Shown here one piece after another: positions 8,155 to 17,031 of a DNA stretch of 64,000 nt. The stretch lies in the NCBI GenBank assembly GCA_023453795.1, contig JAEXSP010000034.1, forward strand, positions 186,001 through 250,000, read 5' to 3'. Below the pieces are notes generated by a model. That model saw only the letters and a program-made list of their open reading frames with translations, made no database searches and had not been told where the DNA came from. Within the stretch, counting starts at the first letter, position 1. Every line of letters begins with the position of its first letter. Both the position numbers and the translations under genes were made by a program. This DNA is from Bacillota bacterium (GTDB lineage: Bacteria; Bacillota; Clostridia; Acetivibrionales; JAEXSP01).

Positions 8155-8814
8155 ATGTATTGTTCAAAGTGCGGTAAAGAACTGACCGAAGAAATTAAGT
8201 TTTGTCCAGGCTGCGGTGCCGCGGTAAATGAAGATTCAAAAAATACAAATGAGACTTTGCCCCCGGTATACGGTTCCGGTTCAATCAGCAGTTCTCTTGG
8301 CACAAAGCCGTTTTTTATTGCTTCGGCAGCAGGAACTATACTCATGATAATCTTAACCCTGACGAATTGGGTAAAATTTTCTGTACCGACTAGTTTGGGC
8401 GGTTCGAATAGAAATGACTTTTCATATTCTCTTTTCAGCATTTTTAAAATAATGAAAAATATTAAAGTTATAAATCAAGACAAAGTATCAATAATAGGAG
8501 ATTTTTTCATTCTGGTGCTTTTTGCCGTTTGGATTGCTGCGCTTGCTGCTATGATAGTCTTTTGCTTCAATTTATTCAAGAATAAAGATAAATGCGTTTT
8601 CTGGGGAAAGATAGCAATGGACGCTGCAATAGTATTATCTGTACTTTCGATAGTTCTGATATTTATTATCAGCAAAATTGTCAATAATGAAGTTTTTGGA
8701 TTTGAGTATGCCGATATTTCCACAACTGTCTTACCGTTTATCGTCGGTATTCTTGCGATAGCGGGAAGGGTTTATCTGATGAAAATGCTCGGTAAAGAAT
8801 TATCCGGAAATTGA
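8155..8814 (+). CDS. Zinc-ribbon membrane protein of unknown function
   Basis: The 219-residue protein begins with a double-CxxC zinc ribbon (MYCSKCGKEL... FCPGCGAAV, residues 1-24). A short Ser/Pro linker follows, then four hydrophobic segments at about residues 43-64, 118-142, 155-178 and 188-208. This layout (cytosolic zinc_ribbon_2 followed by membrane helices) is common among uncharacterised Firmicutes proteins. The start is well defined by ACAGGAGGAAG before ATG. The gene stands alone between its own promoter and a strong terminator. I cannot assign a function. Confidence 0.8.
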   Translation: MYCSKCGKELTEEIKFCPGCGAAVNEDSKNTNETLPPVYGSGSISSSLGTKPFFIASAAGTILMIILTLTNWVKFSVPTSLGGSNRNDFSYSLFSIFKIMKNIKVINQDKVSIIGDFFILVLFAVWIAALAAMIVFCFNLFKNKDKCVFWGKIAMDAAIVLSVLSIVLIFIISKIVNNEVFGFEYADISTTVLPFIVGILAIAGRVYLMKMLGKELSGN

Positions 8815-8873
8815 TCTGAAACAGTCTATAAAAAAGAATCCGTAAGTAAATAACTAGAAAATGAAAAATTCTC

Positions 8874-8909
8874 TGACGCCAATCGTTAATAGGTTGGCGT
8901 CATTTTCAT
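8874..8909 (+). terminator. Terminator after the zinc-ribbon gene
   Basis: Perfect 9-base arms TGACGCCAA and TTGGCGTCA are followed by TTTTCATT; flanking ATGAAAA/TTTTCAT can extend the pairing. The rest of the 309-base gap up to 9123 shows no gene. Confidence 0.85.
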
Positions 8910-9123
8910 TCTGCTTAATTAGTTAAACTGTCTGATCAAAAGGAGTTTATCATGGTTTGACTGTCTTCAGGACTGCTTTTTATCAGTACTAAATAGGATT
9001 GGGCAAAAAGAAATAATGAGTTCCATTATTTAGAATTAATTGTTTTTTTAGACAGGAATATTGAGATTATTGTAGAATAAATACATTAGCATACTCTTAA
9101 GTTGTAAAGGATGAGTGGTAAAA

Positions 9124-11073
9124 ATGGCACAAAATAATATAAACACAGATTTTGTAACAAGAAATCTTTTTGGAAATGAACTTTCCGGAGAGAAAAAACA
9201 CACTAAATGGTTAAAATTAATATTGTATGTATTTTTGTATGTAGCGACTATAATTATTCAAATACTAATTGCATCACCGGATATTAACGGTATTTTAGCT
9301 CAAATTCAGGTTATGATTTCCGTATACCTCGTAGCTAGATTCATTAAAACAGGTTATGTAGCTGCTGTTATTATGAATTGTGTCCAATGTCTGCTTGTTG
9401 TCAGCGTTGTTATTAAGGAACAAAATGTAGGAGCTGTGCCTGGTATATTTGTACCTATTTGTACCATGATTACTATAACTATAATTTCTATATATGGCTG
9501 GGGCCTGAAACTTAAGTATGATGAGGTTGCCGTTGCTGAAAATGAAACAAATAAAAAGAATATAGAGTTAAAGGAAATAATCTTAAAACTGGAAGAGAGC
9601 CAGACAAAGTACAGAAACCTTTTTGAAACGGTAAATGATTCTATTTTTCTTATAGATCAGAAAAACGGAAATATACTGGATGCAAACCAGTCGGCTTGTA
9701 TTCTCTATGGATATAGCAAGGAAGAAATTAGGAAACTGAAAAGTACTGATATTTCGGCAGAAACGGAGGAGGCTGGCCGTTCGGTATGTGATTTCAATAC
9801 TTCAAAACCGCTTCATTATCATAAAAATAAGGATACAGCTATATTTCCCGTGGATATCCGATCAAGCATAATTGAGATGGATGGGCAAAAAACTATTTTG
9901 GTAAGCATAAGGAATATTACTGAACGTGTTAAGGCGGAGAAAGCTTTGAAGGAAAGTGAAAAAAAATACAGGATGCTGGCTGAGAATTCTGCTGATGTTA
10001 TCTGGACTACTGATATGGACGGTAATATCAATTATGTCTCTCCATCAATTTACAGATACAGGTTATATACGCCTGAAGAAATCTTGGCTCAGCCATGGGA
10101 AGAACAGGTTTGTCCAAACTCGGTTGATTTTATGAAATTCAAAATGCATCAATTAATAACGAACGCTAAAAAGGGGATTGTATGTGAACTTGAGCCTTTT
10201 GAGATTGAGAGTCCAAGAAAGGATGGTTCAACTGTCTGGTCTGAAGTCGTATTAAGGATCATGCAGGATGACACTGGAAATTTTATCGGCAGCTTAGGCA
10301 TTACAAGGGACATTACCGAAAGGAAAAAGAGCAGAGAGGCACTGCAAAAGGCTAAAGAAGAAGCTGAGGAGGCTAATGTAGCAAAGAGTCAATTCCTGGC
10401 TAACATGAGCCATGAACTCCGTACGCCGCTTAATGGAATTCTGGGTATGGCACAGCTTCTTGTGATGTGCCTGGAGGGAGAAACAAAGGATATGGCTCAG
10501 TTGGTATATAAAAGCGGCAAAAATCTGCTCGCAATTATTAACGACATTCTCGAACTCTCTAAAATAGAAGCGGGAAAGTTAACGCTCAGACAAGAAGAAT
10601 TTAACATATTTCATTTAGAGAACGAAATATCAGAAATGACCAAGATATTAACCAGTCCCAAAAATCTAAAGTTTGTGTCAAGTGTTGATAAAGAAGTCTC
10701 TGACAGGCTGATAGGGGATAAAGATCGACTGAAGCAGGTACTGCTTAATCTTTTGGGTAATGCTGTAAAATTTACTCAGAAGGGCGGAATTGAGCTGTCA
10801 ATTACCAAGGGGCAGATCTTTGAAGACAGAGTTCAGTTGGTATTTGCAGTTAAGGATACAGGAATCGGTATCCCAAGTGACAAGATCGGAAAATTATTTA
10901 CATACTTTATGCAGGTTGATGATTCCATAACAAAAAAATATGGAGGAACCGGGCTGGGATTAGCAATCTCCAAACAATTGGTTCAGAAAATGAATGGTGA
11001 GATAAGTGTTGAAAGCGAACCTGGAATCGGAAGCACCTTCAAATTTACTGCAGTGTTTAAAATTCCGCGCTGA
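9124..11073 (+). CDS. Membrane PAS-domain sensor histidine kinase
   Basis: This is an inner-membrane sensor kinase of about 649 residues. The N-terminus holds about four hydrophobic helices (residues 25-125), then a coiled-coil-like stretch rich in Lys and Glu. Two PAS/PAC domains follow (about 160-275 and 285-400), each ending in an ITERxxAE/ITERKKS-type junction. The dimerisation domain carries the phospho-acceptor His at about residue 430 (MSHELRTPLNG). The ATPase domain has NLLGNAVKFT, DTGIGIP and GGTGLGLAIS. No receiver domain is attached and no response regulator lies nearby, so its partner is elsewhere. The frame is open to GTG at 9115; ATG at 9124 is preferred, but ribosome-site spacing does not settle the choice. 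It lies directly upstream of the natural-product locus, which may be coincidence. Confidence 0.88.
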   Translation: MAQNNINTDFVTRNLFGNELSGEKKHTKWLKLILYVFLYVATIIIQILIASPDINGILAQIQVMISVYLVARFIKTGYVAAVIMNCVQCLLVVSVVIKEQNVGAVPGIFVPICTMITITIISIYGWGLKLKYDEVAVAENETNKKNIELKEIILKLEESQTKYRNLFETVNDSIFLIDQKNGNILDANQSACILYGYSKEEIRKLKSTDISAETEEAGRSVCDFNTSKPLHYHKNKDTAIFPVDIRSSIIEMDGQKTILVSIRNITERVKAEKALKESEKKYRMLAENSADVIWTTDMDGNINYVSPSIYRYRLYTPEEILAQPWEEQVCPNSVDFMKFKMHQLITNAKKGIVCELEPFEIESPRKDGSTVWSEVVLRIMQDDTGNFIGSLGITRDITERKKSREALQKAKEEAEEANVAKSQFLANMSHELRTPLNGILGMAQLLVMCLEGETKDMAQLVYKSGKNLLAIINDILELSKIEAGKLTLRQEEFNIFHLENEISEMTKILTSPKNLKFVSSVDKEVSDRLIGDKDRLKQVLLNLLGNAVKFTQKGGIELSITKGQIFEDRVQLVFAVKDTGIGIPSDKIGKLFTYFMQVDDSITKKYGGTGLGLAISKQLVQKMNGEISVESEPGIGSTFKFTAVFKIPR

Positions 11074-11113
11074 CATAGTTTATTAGAAATTATGGTTATT
11101 AGGGTAACTCGTG

Positions 11114-11142
11114 TTGAAATAAGTAAAATAGTGGTGTATAAT
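11114..11142 (+). promoter_or_regulatory. Sigma-A promoter of the natural-product locus
   Basis: TTGAAA at 11114-11119 and TATAAT at 11137-11142 have an exact 17-base spacer. It is the only good promoter I see before the glycosyltransferase gene, so the six-gene locus would carry a leader of about 338 bases. Confidence 0.7.
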
Positions 11143-11148
11143 GTAACA

Positions 11149-11486
11149 CAAGGAAATAGTGGATAAAATTGCAGATAAAATTGCAGATAAATTGTCGGTG
11201 TGAGGTATAAACATATTAATTATTAAAACTTCAAAAACATTTCAGTATTGTACATCTCTCCTTATATGCAGTATACATTCCAGCTCCATATTGAGTCTAA
11301 TTGTCAAAGCTTTACTCCCTTCATTAGTTTTGTATCTCTGGAGAGGCTGCGTCGTTTACCTCTTTCAAACCTAGTCTTACTGATAGTCCGGTAATAGGTT
11401 ATCATCGATTCATCCTATAAACAGTCATGTAGTTTATTTGTATGGTGGCCTGCGCCATGGACTAAGGGAAAGGAATAAATATTAAT
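11149..11486 (+). promoter_or_regulatory. Long 5' leader of the natural-product locus
   Basis: No protein gene is visible between the promoter and the glycosyltransferase start. The leader contains a 12-base direct repeat near its 5' end, a CTCT-GG-AGAG motif near 11335, and a small GC stem (TGGC-CTGC-GCCA, about 11442-11458) just before the ribosome site. I could not match it to any known riboswitch or T-box. Regulatory function is inferred only from its length. Confidence 0.35.
11162..11196 (+). repeat. Short tandem direct repeat in the leader
   Basis: GATAAAATTGCA occurs at 11162-11173 and 11174-11185, followed by a degraded third copy (GATAAATTGTC). It lies about 20-50 bases downstream of the promoter -10 box, where a regulator could bind. 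Confidence 0.6.
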
Positions 11487-12689
11487 ATGAAAAGGTTTAG
11501 TTTTGTTATCCCGACATATCAGGGAAAGGTGCTAGTAAAAAATACGCTGGAAGCATTGAATCATCAGGCGGGATATGGAAGGGACGACTATGAGGTTATT
11601 CTGGTGGATGACGGTTCAACCGATGGTACGGGGGAATACATTAAAGGCATTAATAAAAACTATGACTTGAAGTACATTTATATCGAAAGAACAGGGGAAT
11701 CCTGCAGGGCTGGAGCCAGAAACCGCGGGTGGATGGCGGCTGACGGGGAATACATTGTGTTTATAGATGGAGACATACTTGTGAAGGAGGATTACCTGAA
11801 GGAACTGGATAGGTACTATAGCGTGGATACGGATATACTTGTCATAGGAAACAGGGTGATGCTTTCCGAGGACGTACCCTATGAAGTTGTATGCGACAGG
11901 GCTGCAATGAAGAAACAAATTTGCAGAATAAACAAAGGCTCTCAGATGGAGGCAAGATATTATAAATTTTATAGGTTTTCCTATAATGCAAGCTTACTAA
12001 ATTATCCCTGGCTTAATGTATTCAGCTGCAATATGGCGGTGCCGAAAAAATGGCTGGAATATACGGGAGGATTTGATGAAAATTTCACTGGGTGGGGGCT
12101 TGAGGATATTGAAGTTGGCTATAACGTGTATAAAGCAGGAGTAAAAATAGTAGTCAACAGTAAATTGGAAGTCTTTCACCAGAATCATCCCGGGAGTGAT
12201 ACTTTAAAGGTGAGCAGGAAAAAATATAAGGATATTGACAAAAATGCCAGCTACTTTTTAAAAAAACATCCCGATGCCTTCAATATCCCGGAAAAAATAA
12301 TATATAAATTATTAAAAGGACTGACTCAGATAGATATGGTACCCAGGCAAACCCTGATGTGCAGGAGAGTTACACTAGACTTTAAGGATAGAAAAAGTTT
12401 GTGCAGTTTTAAAAATACTATTACAGAGTTATCAGGGCAGAAAGGCATAAAGCTGAAAATAATAGATTATCTGGAGGACACCGATCTGGATATTTGGGTG
12501 CAGCTTCTTGGAAGGAGAGCGTCTACACCCCAATATATACCTGTTTCAAAAAGGAAAGATTTCCGGCGCTTGAAGGGCCCGGTAGGCTTGCTGCTGTTTA
12601 GGTGCTTAATAGCCCAAAAAGCACTTATTGCAATGTTCAGAGCCTGTCTAAACTCAGGTGGGGGGTCGTTAGATTCTGTAAGGCAATAG
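11487..12689 (+). CDS. Family 2 glycosyltransferase
   Basis: This is a 400-residue cytosolic GT-A fold enzyme that would transfer a sugar from a nucleotide donor. The start is FSFVIPTYQGK, then VILVDDGSTDGT (donor-binding Asp) at about 36-47, GARNRGW and the metal-binding DxD as FIDGD at about 91-95. Residues about 180-235 match the galactosyltransferase C-terminal module: SCNMAVPKKW, GGFDENFTGWGLEDIEVGY, then an HQNHP motif. The last about 120 residues are unlike common relatives. It is the first gene of the natural-product locus, so it may glycosylate the product; a cell-surface role is the alternative. The ribosome site (AAAGG) is 13-14 bases before ATG, which is a little far. Confidence 0.85.
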   Translation: MKRFSFVIPTYQGKVLVKNTLEALNHQAGYGRDDYEVILVDDGSTDGTGEYIKGINKNYDLKYIYIERTGESCRAGARNRGWMAADGEYIVFIDGDILVKEDYLKELDRYYSVDTDILVIGNRVMLSEDVPYEVVCDRAAMKKQICRINKGSQMEARYYKFYRFSYNASLLNYPWLNVFSCNMAVPKKWLEYTGGFDENFTGWGLEDIEVGYNVYKAGVKIVVNSKLEVFHQNHPGSDTLKVSRKKYKDIDKNASYFLKKHPDAFNIPEKIIYKLLKGLTQIDMVPRQTLMCRRVTLDFKDRKSLCSFKNTITELSGQKGIKLKIIDYLEDTDLDIWVQLLGRRASTPQYIPVSKRKDFRRLKGPVGLLLFRCLIAQKALIAMFRACLNSGGGSLDSVRQ

Positions 12690-12760
12690 AAACTTCTCGA
12701 TTAATATATGCATTTATCTTCTATTACAGGTGAAAGAGCGGGACTGGGGGGGATAAAAAA

Positions 12761-14179
12761 TTGAGGAATACCGGTCACAATGTAGTTCTAGATAAAGGGG
12801 ATTCACCTTCGAAAACGGGTTCTACAGGGGTTAAGGCTCAAATTTTGGAGGGCCCGATCTTAAGTGCTATCCTCAGGTTAAGCGTTCCAATGTTTGTTTC
12901 TATTATTTTTACATTCTTATACAACATAACCAATACATTGTTTCTTTCTTATGTTGATAGGAATTCTACAGCAATCATCAGCGGAATTACTCTTGTAACA
13001 CCCATTTTTAATTTTGTTACGGCTTTAAGCAACGGTTTGCGTGTGGGGATCAGTGCACGGGTGGCAATTAGTATCGGTGAACGGAACAATAGTAAATTGG
13101 AGAAAATCTTTAATTCCGGATTGGTGATTGCTGTTCCGACCGTCTTGATCTTCCTGACTATCGGATATTTATTCTGCGGGCAAATTATCGGCTTAATGGC
13201 GGGCGATGCTTTACAGCCGGAAGCACTTCGGGCGGGTACCGATTATCTCTTTTACATGCTGCCCGGTTTCGGACTTGTACTGCTGGGACAAGTCTTTATG
13301 GGAATGCTTTTGGGTGAAGGTAAGACAATCCCTCTTGGGATCTCAATGCTGATTTCCAATATCATTAATATTGCTCTGGACCCTCTTTTTATATTTGTAT
13401 TTCACATGGGACCCGGGGGCGCCGGTCTGGCAACTTCGATTTCCATGGCTTCTACGTCATTATATGTAGTTCTTTACTTTACACGGCGAAAAACAGAGAC
13501 GCCAATTCGATTGCGGCCTTCGCAAGCCTCAAGGCAAGCGGTGCTTGAGATATGCAAAACCAGTCTTCCTCAAGTTTTGAGTATGCTTTCAGTCTCTCTG
13601 TCCTTTGTTATTCTGAATAGGTTTATCGGTTCCATCGGACAGCAGGAGATGAACTCCTGGGGGCTTTGCAACCGGTTGGATCAATTTGTTCTTATTCCTG
13701 TATACGCTATTTCAAGCGCCACTCTCGTTATGATTGGTCAAAATTACGGAAATAGAAACCGGGAAAGAATCAAAGCCGTATACAGAGCCAATGCCTTTTA
13801 TGCTTTTGTATCGACTCTTGTACTGTCGCTGATTTATATTGTGAGTGCACCTGCCCTTTTTAGATTGTTTTCTGACGTTGACAGTGTAATTCGCGGAAGC
13901 ATAACGCAGGTCCGCATTGTTACGTTAACTTTCCTGGGTTTGGTAATCGAAACTATTTCCATGAGCACCTTTGTTGGAATAGAGCGGCCGTTGAAAGCAT
14001 TTTGCCTGATGCTGATCAGGATGTTTTTTCTGACCATCCCCCTTGTTTATATAAGCGTGTATCTGCTCTCTTTAGGGATGTTGGGCGTTTTTATCAGCCT
14101 TTGCATAGCACATCTCGGCAGTGGATGTATCTCCGGTTTTTGGGTATGGCGGAATTTGCATCAAGAACTTTTTAAATGA
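12761..14179 (+). CDS. MATE-family efflux transporter
   Basis: This encodes a 472-residue inner-membrane drug/metabolite:cation antiporter with 12 hydrophobic helices in two homologous halves (MatE repeats about 35-200 and 260-420). The start is TTG at 12761, supported by GGGGGGA eight bases upstream and by the lack of an ATG before the first helix. The stop overlaps the region just before the PKS gene by a few bases, so they are cotranscribed. Within the locus it most plausibly exports the finished or precursor compound and gives self-protection. The substrate cannot be read from sequence. Confidence 0.92.
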   Translation: MRNTGHNVVLDKGDSPSKTGSTGVKAQILEGPILSAILRLSVPMFVSIIFTFLYNITNTLFLSYVDRNSTAIISGITLVTPIFNFVTALSNGLRVGISARVAISIGERNNSKLEKIFNSGLVIAVPTVLIFLTIGYLFCGQIIGLMAGDALQPEALRAGTDYLFYMLPGFGLVLLGQVFMGMLLGEGKTIPLGISMLISNIINIALDPLFIFVFHMGPGGAGLATSISMASTSLYVVLYFTRRKTETPIRLRPSQASRQAVLEICKTSLPQVLSMLSVSLSFVILNRFIGSIGQQEMNSWGLCNRLDQFVLIPVYAISSATLVMIGQNYGNRNRERIKAVYRANAFYAFVSTLVLSLIYIVSAPALFRLFSDVDSVIRGSITQVRIVTLTFLGLVIETISMSTFVGIERPLKAFCLMLIRMFFLTIPLVYISVYLLSLGMLGVFISLCIAHLGSGCISGFWVWRNLHQELFK

Positions 14180-14196
14180 AGGAAGGAATCAACTGT

Positions 14197-16989
14197 ATGG
14201 ATTGGAACGACTTTTTAAAAAACTATCAGGGAAATCCGGAGGACCATATTGCAATTATCGGTATGACAGGGCGTTTCCCGGGTGCTTCAGATGTGGAAAG
14301 GTTTTGGGAAAATTTAGTGGAAGGCAAGGAATGTATCACGTTTTTTACCAGAGAAGAACTGGAGCAATCCAACCTTGAACAGCGGCTTTTGGATGACCCG
14401 CGTTACATAGGGGCGGATGGCGTAATTGAGGATATGGACAAGTTCGACGCCGAATTTTTTGGTTTTTCACCACGCGAAGCGGAAATGATGGATCCACAAC
14501 ATCGATTGTTTTTGGAATGCGCCTGGGAACTGATGGAGAATGCAGGTTATAATTCCGAACATTACAAGGGTCGGGTGGGGGTGTATGCGAGTGCCAATCT
14601 GAGCACCTATTTAATCAGGAATCTGATGGCCAACCCCGAATTACGGTCTCGGGCAACAAGCTTTCAAACAGTGCTTGGTAATGATAAGGATTTTATCGCA
14701 ACAAGAGTTGCATATAAACTAAACCTCAAAGGCCCCTGTGTAAATGTGGCAACGCTTTGTTCCTCCTCGGCAGTGGCAATTCATCTTGCCTGCCAGAGTC
14801 TTCTGGCCTTTCAATGTGACATGGCTTTGGCTGGGGCGGTATCCCTTCAAGCTTCGCGAAACGAAGCCTTCTTTTACCAGGAGGGAGGGATTGGTTCTCC
14901 CGACGGACACTGTCGGCCTTTTGACAGTAAAGCCAATGGTACTGTCAGCGGGAGCGGGCTTGGAATTGTGGCCTTAAGGCGTCTGGAGGATGCTGTAAAG
15001 GACGGGGATAATATTCTGGCCATTATCCGGGGAACCGCCCTCAATAATGATGGCGCAGAAAAAATGAGTTTTGCGGCTCCCGGGATGCAGGGGCAAGTGG
15101 AGGTTATCTCCGAGGCGTTGAATCTGGCCGATGTGGATCCGGAAACTATCACCTATGTTGAAGCGCATGGTATGGGTACGCCTCTGGGCGATCCGATGGA
15201 AATTGAGGCATTGACCAAAGCCTTTAGACGAAGTACAAACAAAAACAAATTTTGTGCGGTTGGTTCTGTGAAGTCCAATATAGGTCATTTGGTGAATGCC
15301 GGGGGAGCCGCCGGGCTTATTAAAACCGTCATGGCGCTGCAAAATAAGCAAATACCGGCCAGCTTGAATTATGAGAGCCCTAACCCAATGATTAGATTTG
15401 AAGAAACCCCTTTTTATGTAAATACACGGCTTTCCGAGTGGAAAACCGGCTCAACACCTCGCCGTGCTGGGGTTAATTCCTTTGGTATCGGGGGTGCCAA
15501 TGTCCATATTGTTCTGGAGGAAGCGCCTGATAACAATGTTTCCGGTAGTGCCCGCGGGTGGCACCTTGCAGTGCTTTCGGCTCGAAATGAGACAGCTTTA
15601 CAGCAGCAGGCTGCTAACATGAAAAGTCACCTTTCGGCCCATTCTCAACTCAATATGGCTGATATGGCTTACACACTGCAGGTTGGACGGAGAACCTTCC
15701 CGCACCGGCTGTTTTTCGTTTGTCGTGATTCCCGGGAAGCTTTGGACATTTTAAATAATTCTGATAAAGACCGGTTTTTTACGCGGTTTCAGGAGCAGCG
15801 TGATCAGCCGGCAGCTTTCATTTTCACAGGGGCTGCAGTAGCTATGCCCCCGGCTTTCGGCCATGAACTGTACAAACACGAACCCGGATTCAGAAAATAT
15901 ATCGATGATTGTGCCGCAATCTTGGAAGCTATACTGCGCTGTGATATCCGGCAGTTGCTATATCCCAAAGCAGACATGCCGCAGAAGAGCCCCGGCAACG
16001 GTGTTGAACAGGCAGCTTTGTTTGCAACGCAATACGCTTTAGCCGGACTGTGGATGGAATGGGGAATCATGCCGCTGGCTGTATTTGGCTTGGACTGGCT
16101 GGGTGAATGCCTGGCAGCCTGCGTTGCCGGGATTCTTTCTTTAAAGGATGCTTTGGCAGCCGTAGCCGTCGGTCAGATCGGAGCTGTTAAGGGACTTAAG
16201 TTAAATCCCGCAAAAATCCCTGTTGCATCAGGAACTGACGGCTTATGGCTTGAAGAATCAGCCGCTGCCGACCCGGATTACTGGGACAGGCCCAGAGGGG
16301 AAAATGCTGCAGCCGGCTTGGAGACTCTCGTGAAAGATTCTGCGTTCATATTTTTAGAAATCGGGTCGGGTCAACTTGCTTCGGATGAAGTGAATAAAAA
16401 GGTAAATGAAATATCGACTGCTGAGGTTCTGGCCTCCTTCGGCAGGCCTCTACCGGAAACCGCCGGGTCAGAAACAGCCGCCCTTTTAACAACCCTTGGG
16501 AAACTATGGCTGGCCGGGGTATCTGTGGATTGGAACGGTTTCCATACCCATCAGCACCGGCACAGGTTGGCTTTGCCCACCTATCCTTTTCAGAGGAAAC
16601 GTTACTGGATAGAACCTTTGGAGGAAATCAAAACGGAGGGCCAAACTGCTTCCACAGCTTTGACTTATCATGAACGGCCCTCGCTGTCAACACCATACAC
16701 AGCCCCACGAAGCGAAACAGAAGCTGAATTGGTGAAAATCTGGCAGGAAATGATCGGGATTCAGCCTATAGGCGTATTCGACAGCTTTATTCAGCTGGGT
16801 GGGGATTCAATGCTTGCGGCCCAAATTATATCCCGGGCAAGAGAGGCCTTTCATATCGATATCCCAATGAATGAGATTTTTGAAGAACCGACTATTGCCA
16901 ATATTGCTGCATATATGGACGTTGTGCGGTGGACTACCGCAGAGAGCGAAGCAGCTGCTTCGCAGAAGAGGGAAGAAGGCGAACTATAG
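14197..16989 (+). CDS. Single-module PKS: KS, degenerate AT, carrier protein
   Basis: This is a type I polyketide synthase module of about 930 residues. The ketosynthase (about 10-440) looks active: Cys188 in VATLCSSSA, His in EAHGMGTPLGDP, and His in NIGHLVNAGG. Residues about 450-800 follow an acyltransferase outline but lack its chemistry. The entry motif GQGSQ is absent, the GHSLGE nucleophile region reads GLDWLGE (residues 631-637, no Ser), and the segment carrying the second catalytic His is missing. A C-terminal carrier domain has Ser871 in LGGDSM. No reductase or thioesterase is present. The start is ATG 14197, not 14176, because AAGGAAGGA sits nine bases upstream. Extension would need an acyltransferase in trans, or the KS may act as a condensing or transfer domain only. 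Confidence 0.93.
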   Translation: MDWNDFLKNYQGNPEDHIAIIGMTGRFPGASDVERFWENLVEGKECITFFTREELEQSNLEQRLLDDPRYIGADGVIEDMDKFDAEFFGFSPREAEMMDPQHRLFLECAWELMENAGYNSEHYKGRVGVYASANLSTYLIRNLMANPELRSRATSFQTVLGNDKDFIATRVAYKLNLKGPCVNVATLCSSSAVAIHLACQSLLAFQCDMALAGAVSLQASRNEAFFYQEGGIGSPDGHCRPFDSKANGTVSGSGLGIVALRRLEDAVKDGDNILAIIRGTALNNDGAEKMSFAAPGMQGQVEVISEALNLADVDPETITYVEAHGMGTPLGDPMEIEALTKAFRRSTNKNKFCAVGSVKSNIGHLVNAGGAAGLIKTVMALQNKQIPASLNYESPNPMIRFEETPFYVNTRLSEWKTGSTPRRAGVNSFGIGGANVHIVLEEAPDNNVSGSARGWHLAVLSARNETALQQQAANMKSHLSAHSQLNMADMAYTLQVGRRTFPHRLFFVCRDSREALDILNNSDKDRFFTRFQEQRDQPAAFIFTGAAVAMPPAFGHELYKHEPGFRKYIDDCAAILEAILRCDIRQLLYPKADMPQKSPGNGVEQAALFATQYALAGLWMEWGIMPLAVFGLDWLGECLAACVAGILSLKDALAAVAVGQIGAVKGLKLNPAKIPVASGTDGLWLEESAAADPDYWDRPRGENAAAGLETLVKDSAFIFLEIGSGQLASDEVNKKVNEISTAEVLASFGRPLPETAGSETAALLTTLGKLWLAGVSVDWNGFHTHQHRHRLALPTYPFQRKRYWIEPLEEIKTEGQTASTALTYHERPSLSTPYTAPRSETEAELVKIWQEMIGIQPIGVFDSFIQLGGDSMLAAQIISRAREAFHIDIPMNEIFEEPTIANIAAYMDVVRWTTAESEAAASQKREEGEL

Positions 16990-17031
16990 TTTAATAATAG
17001 AAACCAAAAACAGTTGAAAGGGGTTCAAGTA

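Noticed and set aside
11149..11486. Known riboswitch in the locus leader
   Set aside because: No match to c-di-GMP, cobalamin, TPP, SAM or guanidine consensus that I can recognise; kept only as an unexplained leader.
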